Shown in pieces: positions 6,766 to 12,594 of a stretch of 15,497 bases of DNA. The stretch's first letter is position 1; each line of letters starts with the position of its first letter. This DNA is from Comamonadaceae bacterium (GTDB lineage: Bacteria > Pseudomonadota > Gammaproteobacteria > Burkholderiales > Burkholderiaceae_C), in the NCBI GenBank assembly GCA_947478935.1, contig CANJXV010000028.1:1-15497 (forward strand), given 5' to 3'. The notes below the pieces were generated by a model, which searched no databases, was not told the origin of the DNA, and saw only the letters and a program-made list of their open reading frames with translations. A program made the position numbers and the translations under genes.

Positions 6766-8454
6766 TTAAGGCAATGATAATTCTGCATGCGCCGCACGCC
6801 AGCGCTGATAGTCTGCAGGAAAAGCAGCTGCGAAACGCGGCGCGTAAAAAACGATCTTGTCCTCCCGGCCCAGCAGCAGGCTCGCATCCAGAATTTTTTC
6901 TACCACCTTGGCTTCTGGCGAAAAATGCAGTAAGCGCTCGCCTAGCTCGAGTAAATACGGCGCCGTCTGCTTAGTTGTGGGGGTAACCGACAAGACCGCA
7001 AACTCCACATGACCGCCAAAAAACCAGGCGCCTTGCACTTTGCCATAGGTGTCGTCGCGGTAGGCGGGTGCGCGCTTGTCTAAGGTCATATACAGCTGGC
7101 TCATGCGCCAGTAATTCCAGGTCACCAGTGCACACAGCAATGCAAGTAGTGGCACTGCAAACCAGCGCACGTAGCGGGCCAGTTTGGGCTCCAAAGTGCG
7201 GCTAGTAACGGGTGCAGCCACTGGTGTGTCGGCAACCGCAAGCGCATAGGTCTGCTGCGACGGATAAGCATGCAATACCCACAAACACAACACCGCAGCC
7301 ACCTGAAACGGGCCGTACCACAGCGGGTACTCCAACAAACTGTGCAGCCCCACCATGGCCAGCAGGCCCCAGGCCAGCTGCCGCTGGGGCACGCGCTCGG
7401 CCCAGGGCTTTTTGTTCAGCAGCCACACGAGTAGCAGCGCGCAGATAAAAAACGCGATCGGCAACCCCAGCTCCACCGCCAATTGCAAGGGCAGGTTGTG
7501 CGCATTGTCCAAAATTTCGCAAAAGCGTACTCCCGCTAGCGGCGTGGTGTACAGCGTCACGAAATGCGCAAAATCCAGCTCCCCCCAGCCCCAACCGACC
7601 AGAGGCTTTTGCGATATCAGATACAGCACATTACGGTACAAAGCCATGCGGCTGTAACAGCCTTCGGGCGGCTCACTCATACGTTCAAACACCGATCCGC
7701 CTACCCCCGCGGCAAGTGGCAGCAGTAAGGCGGCCAGCACATACGCCAACACCATAAACCCGACCAGGCCCAGGCCTCGATAAGTTCGACCACGCTCAGG
7801 CGCGTCGGGTCGCCAGCACCAGGCCAGAACGAGCAACAGTAGCAATTGCAGAAAGCCCGTGCGCGAACTAGAGGCCGCTGAGGCAGCACATACCAGGCTT
7901 GCTCCTGTCAGCAAGGCCACGGTCAGCGCGGTGCTCGCCCGTGTAGTGGGCACTGCAGCGTTGATGGCAGGTGCAGCGGGTGCCTCATGCATTGCGTCCG
8001 CAGGCAAGGTATCTGCAGTGGTGTTTGGGCCGGATTTGGATTGTGCGGCGACAGCCCCCGCCCGCGCATACTGCGCCCACCACCACAGCAACACTAGGCC
8101 CATGCTGCACAAAGTGGCAAACTGGTTGCGTTGGCGCAAGTTGCCAAAGGCCTGGCCCAGCCCGGCGAAATTGATCCAGGGCGCAAGCGGCGTGGTCTGG
8201 TCGAAATACTGCAGCAGCCCCGTCAGCGCACTCATACCCGCCGCCAGCGCCCAGCCCCATAAAAGTACCTGCCAACGCGCTTCGCGCGTGGTCAGTAGCG
8301 TGCAAAAACACAGCCCCAAGCCCACTGCGCATGACCAGGCCACCAACCCCGACAACACCATCACCGAAGGCCCGAAACTAAAAGGGTTCAGCCAAGGCAG
8401 CGCCACACACAGCGCGGCCACACAGCCGGCAAGAAAAATAGGGATAGTCGGCAC
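6766..8454 (-). CDS. Wzy_C / PglL-like O-oligosaccharyltransferase, probable pilin glycosylase
   Basis: A polytopic inner-membrane protein of 562 residues with about a dozen hydrophobic segments. Diagnostic sites, numbered from the GTG at 8454, are NLRQRNQFAT near 105–114, SSSRTG near 195–200, the large periplasmic loop with GWGWGELDFAHF and then DNAHNLPLQLAVELG (His319), and LLEYPLWYGPF near 373–383. This set is typical of O-antigen-ligase-superfamily enzymes that move lipid-linked glycan onto pilin (PglL/TfpO type). The soluble C-terminal tail ends with a helical VFYAPRFAAAFPADYQRW segment. The frame is open to 8700, but its first 82 codons lie over a pilin-like ORF in another frame. GTG at 8454 has AGGA eight bases upstream and begins the first membrane segment. 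It lies directly downstream of three pilin ORFs on the same strand, which supports pilin as the substrate. The glycan and exact substrate are unknown. Confidence 0.87.
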   Translation of the reverse strand: MPTIPIFLAGCVAALCVALPWLNPFSFGPSVMVLSGLVAWSCAVGLGLCFCTLLTTREARWQVLLWGWALAAGMSALTGLLQYFDQTTPLAPWINFAGLGQAFGNLRQRNQFATLCSMGLVLLWWWAQYARAGAVAAQSKSGPNTTADTLPADAMHEAPAAPAINAAVPTTRASTALTVALLTGASLVCAASAASSSRTGFLQLLLLLVLAWCWRPDAPERGRTYRGLGLVGFMVLAYVLAALLLPLAAGVGGSVFERMSEPPEGCYSRMALYRNVLYLISQKPLVGWGWGELDFAHFVTLYTTPLAGVRFCEILDNAHNLPLQLAVELGLPIAFFICALLLVWLLNKKPWAERVPQRQLAWGLLAMVGLHSLLEYPLWYGPFQVAAVLCLWVLHAYPSQQTYALAVADTPVAAPVTSRTLEPKLARYVRWFAVPLLALLCALVTWNYWRMSQLYMTLDKRAPAYRDDTYGKVQGAWFFGGHVEFAVLSVTPTTKQTAPYLLELGERLLHFSPEAKVVEKILDASLLLGREDKIVFYAPRFAAAFPADYQRWRAAHAELSLP

Positions 8455-8462
8455 GCGCGGGA

Positions 8463-8466
8463 TCCT
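8463..8466 (-). promoter_or_regulatory. Ribosome binding site deciding the ligase GTG start
   Basis: On the minus strand AGGA is followed by eight bases and then GTG at 8454. The stop of the preceding pilin-like ORF at 8477 is just upstream, so the two may be translated from one message. Confidence 0.6.
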
Positions 8467-8476
8467 AAGTTGCGTG

Positions 8477-8779
8477 CTAAGCGGCGGTGCTTGCCAAAGA
8501 GGCGCACAAGCCACCTTCAACACTCGCCCAAGGCCTAGCCGACACCACACAGCGCACGGTGGTGAACTTGGCGTCCACACCGGTACGGCAAGACCATCCA
8601 CACGTATCGGGCGGCGTATCGGCCGTGCGTTCAAAGCGGCCGATGGGGCCCTGAACAGAGCCCGAGCCGTTGAAGGTGTATTGCACGCTCGCCTGGCCAT
8701 AAGGGGGCATGGCGCCGATGATGGCGACTACCGTCATCAGTTCAAGTAGGGTGAAGCCTTGTTGTATCAAACTTTTCAT
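8477..8779 (-). pseudogene. Internally deleted type IV pilin gene
   Basis: The 100-codon ORF begins as a standard prepilin: an eight-residue leader MKSLIQQG, then FTLLELMTVVAIIGA with Glu at mature position 5. Right after residue 23 it jumps to MPPYGQASVQYTFNGSG and a pilin-like end, GWSCRTGVDAKFTTVRC (Cys60, Cys64 and Cys77), which resembles the disulfide-closed C-terminus of other pilins. The rest of the long helix and most of the head, usually some 60–90 residues, is missing, although the frame is kept. About 23 further residues after Cys77 look like read-through. This fits an in-frame deletion inside a former pilin gene. It could still be expressed as a membrane-anchored minor pilin, but loss of the helix argues against a role in the fibre. 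It sits between a ligase remnant and the intact ligase. Confidence 0.7.
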
Positions 8780-8861
8780 GTCCCGCGGTATCTATCCTTT
8801 GCCGCATTATCGGCGGGTCATTGTGAATTTGAGTTGCTGCCTCATTGCACGATGTGTCATT

Positions 8862-9190
8862 ACGAGGCCATGAGATTGCGGCTAATTCGGGGTATTGTTC
8901 CGCTGCTTTTTTCCAATGGGCCCATGCAGCCGCACACTCCGCTTCACTGTAAACGCTGCAAAAACTCGCAAGCCACCAGCGGGCGCGCTCTGGATAACCA
9001 TTCATAGCCAGACTGCCGGCCAGCAAAACCATTGATCCGCCAGCTGGGGTTCATGCGGCCACCCATTCAAAAGCCGCTAAATCTTCTACGCTGCGGTCCT
9101 TGCGCATGGCATCCAAGCCCGCCAGCTCCACGCGTGCGCTGAGTTGGTTAAGTCTCTTTATGGCCTTGCGTGGCGTAGCTTGACGTTTGC
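8862..9190 (-). pseudogene. Remnant resembling a Wzy/PglL ligase C-terminal tail
   Basis: In one minus-strand frame the segment KAIKRLNQLSARVELAGLDA, then SVEDLAAFEWVAA, reaches a TGA at 9051–9053. The frame goes on without a further stop as TPAGGSMVLLAGSLAMNGYP, RARWWLASFCSVYSEAEC, AAAWAHWKKAAEQYPELAAI and SWP at about 8865. The second part resembles, from memory, the soluble tail of O-ligases found next to pilin genes, with a helical repeat and AMNG-x-P-E-R-A. No ATG-started gene of normal size fits, the membrane domain is absent, and the stop breaks the frame, so I read it as a decayed fragment. It lies directly after a pilin gene, where a ligase would be expected. This entry covers most of the 449-bp stretch 8780–9228 without an intact gene. 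The part 8780–8861 holds no gene, only three poor matches to the GTCATTGCGAG motif of the dispersed repeat. The family assignment needs a profile search. Confidence 0.42.
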
Positions 9191-9191
9191 G

Positions 9192-9215
9192 AAAAAAAAC
9201 CAAAGCATCCGATGC
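9192..9215 (-). terminator. Weak terminator-like hairpin after the first-listed pilin
   Basis: On the minus strand GCATCGGATGC (9205–9215) can form a four-base-pair stem with a CGG loop. It is followed after four bases by eight T (9192–9199). The stem is short, so termination may be partial. It is just downstream of the pilin stop at 9229. Confidence 0.35.
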
Positions 9216-9228
9216 ATTGCCTCTTTTC

Positions 9229-9723
9229 CTAAGGCGGAGTTAATGGTGTAGGTGCTTCAAATCCGGTGCAACCTTTGGGTAGCAAGGCCTCTAGCGCATC
9301 CCCCCAACAAGCCCACCTGTGGAGCCCCTGGTAACTATTACCAGCTGGCATTCTCTCCAAAATGATGGAACCCACACGCTCTTGGTCCTCCGACAACTGA
9401 GTTTTTGTCGAACCCTTCAGGAGGCACTCTATTCTGGCGATGCCGAGCATCCGATCTGTCACCACGCTAATATTCGCGCAACTGCCGCTAGTTGATGGCA
9501 GACCAATTAAAGCAACGTCGTAAACGTCAGCTGTAAGCCCCTCGTTAAATAGAATTTCTAAACGGGCCTGGCCCGGCTTGATAGTTGCAAGCGCCGCTGC
9601 AATTTGCGATTTGGCCATGTAGTCTGAGTAAGCCGGCATGGCCACCGCCGCCAATACGCCAATGATCGCGATCACGATCATCAACTCCATCAGGGTAAAA
9701 CCCTTCTGCACACTATTTTTCAT
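9229..9723 (-). CDS. pilA: Type IV prepilin, second of tandem pair
   Basis: A 164-residue pilin subunit. The leader MKNSVQKG is followed by FTLMELMIVIAIIGVLAAVA, with the PilD cleavage site after Gly8, mature Phe1 and Glu5 (residue 13) and the hydrophobic assembly helix. The sequence PAYSDYMAKSQIAAALA continues the helix, and IKPGQ opens the head domain. Four cysteines (82, 100, 139, 152) could form two disulfides; the last is in LLPKGC. The tail after it, TGFEAPTPLTPP, is rich in Pro and Thr. The ATG at 9723 is preceded by AGGGG with six-base spacing. It is a tandem paralogue of the pilin at 9938–10396: the N-terminal half is nearly the same, the region from about 84 to 148 differs strongly. 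It may be a pilus variant or a minor pilin; which copy makes the main fibre cannot be told. Confidence 0.92.
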   Translation of the reverse strand: MKNSVQKGFTLMELMIVIAIIGVLAAVAMPAYSDYMAKSQIAAALATIKPGQARLEILFNEGLTADVYDVALIGLPSTSGSCANISVVTDRMLGIARIECLLKGSTKTQLSEDQERVGSIILERMPAGNSYQGLHRWACWGDALEALLPKGCTGFEAPTPLTPP

Positions 9724-9876
9724 CTAAAACCCCTGAGAAAACGCTAAAAAAACAGCTTCTTATGCCTGTTTACGACAGGATAGGAACGCCAACCCCCGGG
9801 GAGCTATGAATGGAACAGCGCTCAGGCCCCGGAGCCCCTTTGTTCGGCGGTTTAGGTTAGCGCAGATCACCCATAG

Positions 9877-9909
9877 AAAGAGGCAATGCACCCAATGCAT
9901 TGCCTCTTT
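9877..9909 (-). terminator. Strong hairpin between the two pilin genes
   Basis: A perfect 14-bp stem, AAAGAGGCAATGCA with TGCATTGCCTCTTT, encloses a five-base loop. On the minus strand it starts about 28 bases after the stop of the upstream pilin at 9938. The stem ends in CTCTTT but no longer T-run follows, so it may be an attenuator or a 3' stabiliser as well as a terminator. Nineteen of its bases recur at 9212–9230, at the end of the other pilin gene. Confidence 0.65.
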
Positions 9910-9937
9910 TCCTCGAGCGGATGTGTCTTCGTAAATC

Positions 9938-10396
9938 TTAGGTTGGGTTTGTAGGTGCAGCTGATTGGTAGGTGCACCCTTTGGGCATCAAGTCCTGTGG
10001 CGCGTTTGTGATGCAAGACCAGGCCAGCGTGGTGGCATCGCGCTTCAACTGGATAAATTTACCCTGAATTTTTGTCGTACCCGTCAGCGCGCACAATAAA
10101 CCGGCTGCACCGCCATTGGCCCCGCCTTTTGCTATCGCGGTAATCGCCGAGCAACTGCCGCTCGTACCCTGCAGACCAAATGACGCAACTTGGGTAACGT
10201 CAGCTGTAAGCCCGTCGTTCAATTGAATTTCGATAGCAGACTGGCCTGGTTTGATGGCTGCAAGCCCCGCTGCGATTTGCGATTTCGCGGTGTAGTCCGA
10301 ATAGGCCGGCACCGCCACCGCCGCCAGAACACCAATGATCGCGATCACGATCATCAACTCAATCAGGGTAAAACCCTTTTGCATGCTATTTTTCAT
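9938..10396 (-). CDS. pilA: Type IV prepilin, first of tandem pair
   Basis: A 152-residue pilin subunit of type IV pili, which are used for twitching, attachment and DNA uptake. The leader MKNSMQKG precedes FTLIELMIVIAIIGVLAAVA, so PilD would cleave after Gly8 and methylate Phe1; Glu5 of the mature form is residue 13. The head has TADV…GTSGSCSAITAIA and four cysteines (82, 102, 128, 141) in the usual order, with WSC and PKGC bordering the C-terminal disulfide loop. The tail TYQSAAPTNPT contains Ser, Thr and Pro and is a candidate site for O-glycan. A good ribosome binding site, GGGAG six bases before the ATG, and an AT-rich upstream region suggest strong expression. It is first in the minus-strand pilin cluster, so it is the better candidate for the major pilin. 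Confidence 0.94.
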   Translation of the reverse strand: MKNSMQKGFTLIELMIVIAIIGVLAAVAVPAYSDYTAKSQIAAGLAAIKPGQSAIEIQLNDGLTADVTQVASFGLQGTSGSCSAITAIAKGGANGGAAGLLCALTGTTKIQGKFIQLKRDATTLAWSCITNAPQDLMPKGCTYQSAAPTNPT

Positions 10397-10615
10397 AAAA
10401 AACTCCCTATTGATAAATTAAAAAAGTCGATTCAAAGTACCTAATTAACAAATTTGCGTTTATTTAAACAATCATTTTTGTTAACGGTTACCAAATATAC
10501 ATCAAAAACAGTAAAAGCAATAGTTTTTTTTGAATTTTCTGAGAAAAAATCGATTTTTGATGGCGAAATACAGCCGGCGGGGGCTGTTTGCAGCCAAAGG
10601 CGCGGGCGCCCCCCC
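10397..10615. other. AT-rich intergenic region upstream of the pilin cluster
   Basis: This gap follows the second terC and precedes the first pilin, both read leftwards. From about 10400 to 10560 it is far richer in A and T than the rest of the window and has no gene. It must hold the pilin promoter, but I find no convincing sigma-70 pair and no sigma-54 site. A palindrome AAAAATCGATTTTT lies at 10545–10558. Nearer to terC, GGCTG-CAAA-CAGCC on the minus strand (about 10584–10597) can form a small hairpin without a T-run. Confidence 0.6.
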
Positions 10616-11308
10616 TCAGGCCGGCGCCTCTTCCTCTGCGTTTTGGCGTTTTTGCAGCCAGCGTCCCAGCAGCAGCACCAGCCCCGCGCCCAGGGCCGGG
10701 CCGGCTTGGTGCAGCCAGTGGGCGTTTTCGAGCAGCGGTGCCAGCACTTTGTCGCTGACCACGGTTTCGCCGCCCACCCAGCCAATAAGCGCAGCGCCGA
10801 AAGTCACCACAATCGGGAAGCGCTCCATCAGGCGGATCATCAAGGTGCTGCCAAAAATCACCAGTGGAATGCTGATGGCCAGGCCCAGCACCAGCAGCAC
10901 CATGCTGCCTTTGGCGGCGGCGGCAACGGCAATGACGTTGTCCAGGCTCATGACCAGGTCCGCAATCAAGATAGTGCGTATCGCCGCCATCATGGAGCCG
11001 TATTGTTTTTCCTCGCCTTCGTCGTCGCCGTGTTCGGACAGCAGTTGCACGCCGATCCACAAGAGCAGCGCGCCGCCTACTATTTGTAAATAAGGCAGTG
11101 CCAGCAATTGCACGGCCACCAGGGTCAGCACAATACGCAAAACGACCGCCGCACCTGAACCGAATAAGACGGCTTTTTTCTGCTGCTCCAGCGGCAAGCC
11201 GCGCGCGGCCAATGCAATGACGACCGCGTTATCACCCGAAAGGATGATGTTGATCCAGATGATTTTTAGTAGCCCAAGCCAGAACTCGGGGGTTTGCAGC
11301 ATTTCCAT
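10616..11308 (-). CDS. TerC/YjbE-family membrane protein, second paralogue
   Basis: A 230-residue inner-membrane protein of the same family as the gene at 3548–4258. Motifs are IILSGDNAVVIALAARGLPL (Asp26) and ADLVMSLDNVIAVAAAAKG (Asp117, Asp123), then RLMERFPIVVTFGAALIGW. About seven hydrophobic segments are visible, with an acidic loop HGDDEGEEKQYG at 93–104, which could be a cytosolic metal-binding or regulatory loop (inference). The ATG at 11308 is preceded by AAGGAAG at good spacing. Metal export, perhaps of manganese, is the likely role by family, but no yybP-ykoY element is found before it. Its C-terminus is charged, ending in EEEAPA. The gene lies upstream of the pilin cluster on the same strand, across an AT-rich gap of about 220 bp. 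Confidence 0.9.
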   Translation of the reverse strand: MEMLQTPEFWLGLLKIIWINIILSGDNAVVIALAARGLPLEQQKKAVLFGSGAAVVLRIVLTLVAVQLLALPYLQIVGGALLLWIGVQLLSEHGDDEGEEKQYGSMMAAIRTILIADLVMSLDNVIAVAAAAKGSMVLLVLGLAISIPLVIFGSTLMIRLMERFPIVVTFGAALIGWVGGETVVSDKVLAPLLENAHWLHQAGPALGAGLVLLLGRWLQKRQNAEEEAPA

Positions 11309-11389
11309 AGTTGTCTTCCTTAGGCTGGCTTAGTGTCCATGCCCGCCGACGCTGGTGCTCCTGCGGGGGGTGTCAGAGTGTAGCTATTG

Positions 11390-11453
11390 GCAGACCACGT
11401 CTGCGGGACGCCGTGGATGGCCACGGCCCGCGGGCCCAATGACGGCTTTGGGC
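11390..11453 (-). promoter_or_regulatory. Cluster of overlapping hairpins in the leader of the second terC
   Basis: Four perfect inverted repeats lie end to end: GCCCAA/TTGGGC (11434–11453, loop of eight), the palindrome GGCCCGCGGGCC (11425–11436), GCCGTGG/CCACGGC (11410–11427, loop of four) and GCAGAC/GTCTGC (11390–11404, loop of three). Neighbours in the first three overlap by three bases, so the middle palindrome competes with both flanking hairpins. The block lies about 80–145 bases before the terC start. The conserved GGGGAGTAG and GCAAGACC of yybP-ykoY are absent. It may be a structured 5' leader, or simply the end of the AEC transcript. Confidence 0.45.
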
Positions 11454-11506
11454 TCGACCGATTGGCTGCGCTTGGAAAGACGGATTGAAGCCTGCGCAGC
11501 GCGCGC

Positions 11507-12499
11507 CTAGCCCGTCATCAACGCCACAGCGGCAGCGAAAGTAAAAAACGCCAATGCGGTGGACACCAAAATAATGCGGGCGATGCGTCCGTTATTAGCG
11601 CCAAAACGCTCGGCCAGCATGGACACATTGCTGGCGCTGGGCAGCGCCGCGACCAGCACCATCACGGTGAGCGCCGAGTCCTCTAGAGGCGCGCCCATGG
11701 CTTGCGCAAGCAGGCCCGCCGCCAGCACCAGCAAAGGATGAATCAGCAGTTTGACCGCCACCACCGGCAGCACATCGGCCCAGGGCACGACGGGGGCCTG
11801 GCCTTCTTGGGCCATGATTTGGGATCGCGCCAGCACCGCGCCGATAGTAAATAGGGCCACAGGCGAGGCGCAATCGGCCAGGAGGCCCAAGGTGGCATCC
11901 ACCGGGGCGGGCAAGGCCAGGCCAAAGGCCGAAGCTAAAGCGCCGGTCAGAATGGCCCAGAGCATGGGGTTGGTGGCCACGCCGCGCAAGGCATTACGCG
12001 CGGCTTGCGCCGGGCTGACGCGCTGTTCATCATCACCCGCCGTCGTGCCCAGCCCGCCTAGGCGTGATAGGGCGATACACAAAGACGTGGTAACCAACAG
12101 ATCCACCAAAATCGTAACAATGGCCGTACCCGCTGCCTGCTTGCCCAAAATAGCTACTAGCAGTGGAACGCCTAAAAACCCGGTATTTGGAAAGGCACCT
12201 ACCAGGGCGCCAAAAGCCGCATCATTCCAGCCGATGTGCTCGCGCAAGGTAATACCAATGACCAAGGCCACAATGCTCAAGCCACACACCAAATACGTGA
12301 TGCTGGCGGCGGGATCGAGCAGCTGCGCAATCGGCGTATTGGCCCCGAAGCGATACAGCATGCAGGGCAGCGCGAAAAACAAAACAAAGGAATTGAGGCC
12401 CGCAATCGCCACCAAAGGCAGCATCTGGCGCTTGGCAGCGGTGTAACCGGATAAAACCAAAGCAAAAAACGGAAAGGTGATTTCGAAGATTTCCAACAT
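11507..12499 (-). CDS. AEC-family (auxin efflux carrier-like) transporter
   Basis: A 330-residue inner-membrane permease with about ten hydrophobic segments in two halves joined by a polar loop near 150–170 (TTAGDDEQRVSPAQAARN). The N-terminus MLEIFEITFPFFALVLSGY is typical of bacterial AEC permeases. Each half carries a broken-helix motif: GAFPNTGFLGVPL at 101–113 and ALPSASNVSMLAERFG at 285–300. Bacterial members carry dicarboxylates such as malate or malonate, or other small anions, but the substrate cannot be read from this sequence. I start at the ATG at 12499; the open frame extends to 12568 but the extra 23 residues are basic and not family-like. The ribosome binding site is poor. It is divergent from rep across 95 bp. 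Confidence 0.9.
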   Translation of the reverse strand: MLEIFEITFPFFALVLSGYTAAKRQMLPLVAIAGLNSFVLFFALPCMLYRFGANTPIAQLLDPAASITYLVCGLSIVALVIGITLREHIGWNDAAFGALVGAFPNTGFLGVPLLVAILGKQAAGTAIVTILVDLLVTTSLCIALSRLGGLGTTAGDDEQRVSPAQAARNALRGVATNPMLWAILTGALASAFGLALPAPVDATLGLLADCASPVALFTIGAVLARSQIMAQEGQAPVVPWADVLPVVAVKLLIHPLLVLAAGLLAQAMGAPLEDSALTVMVLVAALPSASNVSMLAERFGANNGRIARIILVSTALAFFTFAAAVALMTG

Positions 12500-12594
12500 G
12501 GTCCGATTGTCAAGGCAAATACGCCACCGGCCTGCCGTTAAGATGCGCGGCCTTTTGAGTTTGCCCATTACCGGCCTTTGCCGCCGCCTCGCGC

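Noticed and set aside
8455..8700. An 82-codon N-terminal extension of the ligase
   Set aside because: It overlaps the pilin-like ORF in another frame and has no membrane character. GTG at 8454 has a good ribosome binding site.
7859..8749. Long plus-strand ORF of 296 codons
   Set aside because: It is antisense to the ligase and the pilin-like ORF. Its composition (Ala, Pro, Ser, Arg) is that expected of a shadow frame, and no motif is visible.
12500..12520. TTGACA-like -35 box just before the AEC start
   Set aside because: On the minus strand it lies only a few bases before the ATG, too close to serve as the -35 element of this gene.
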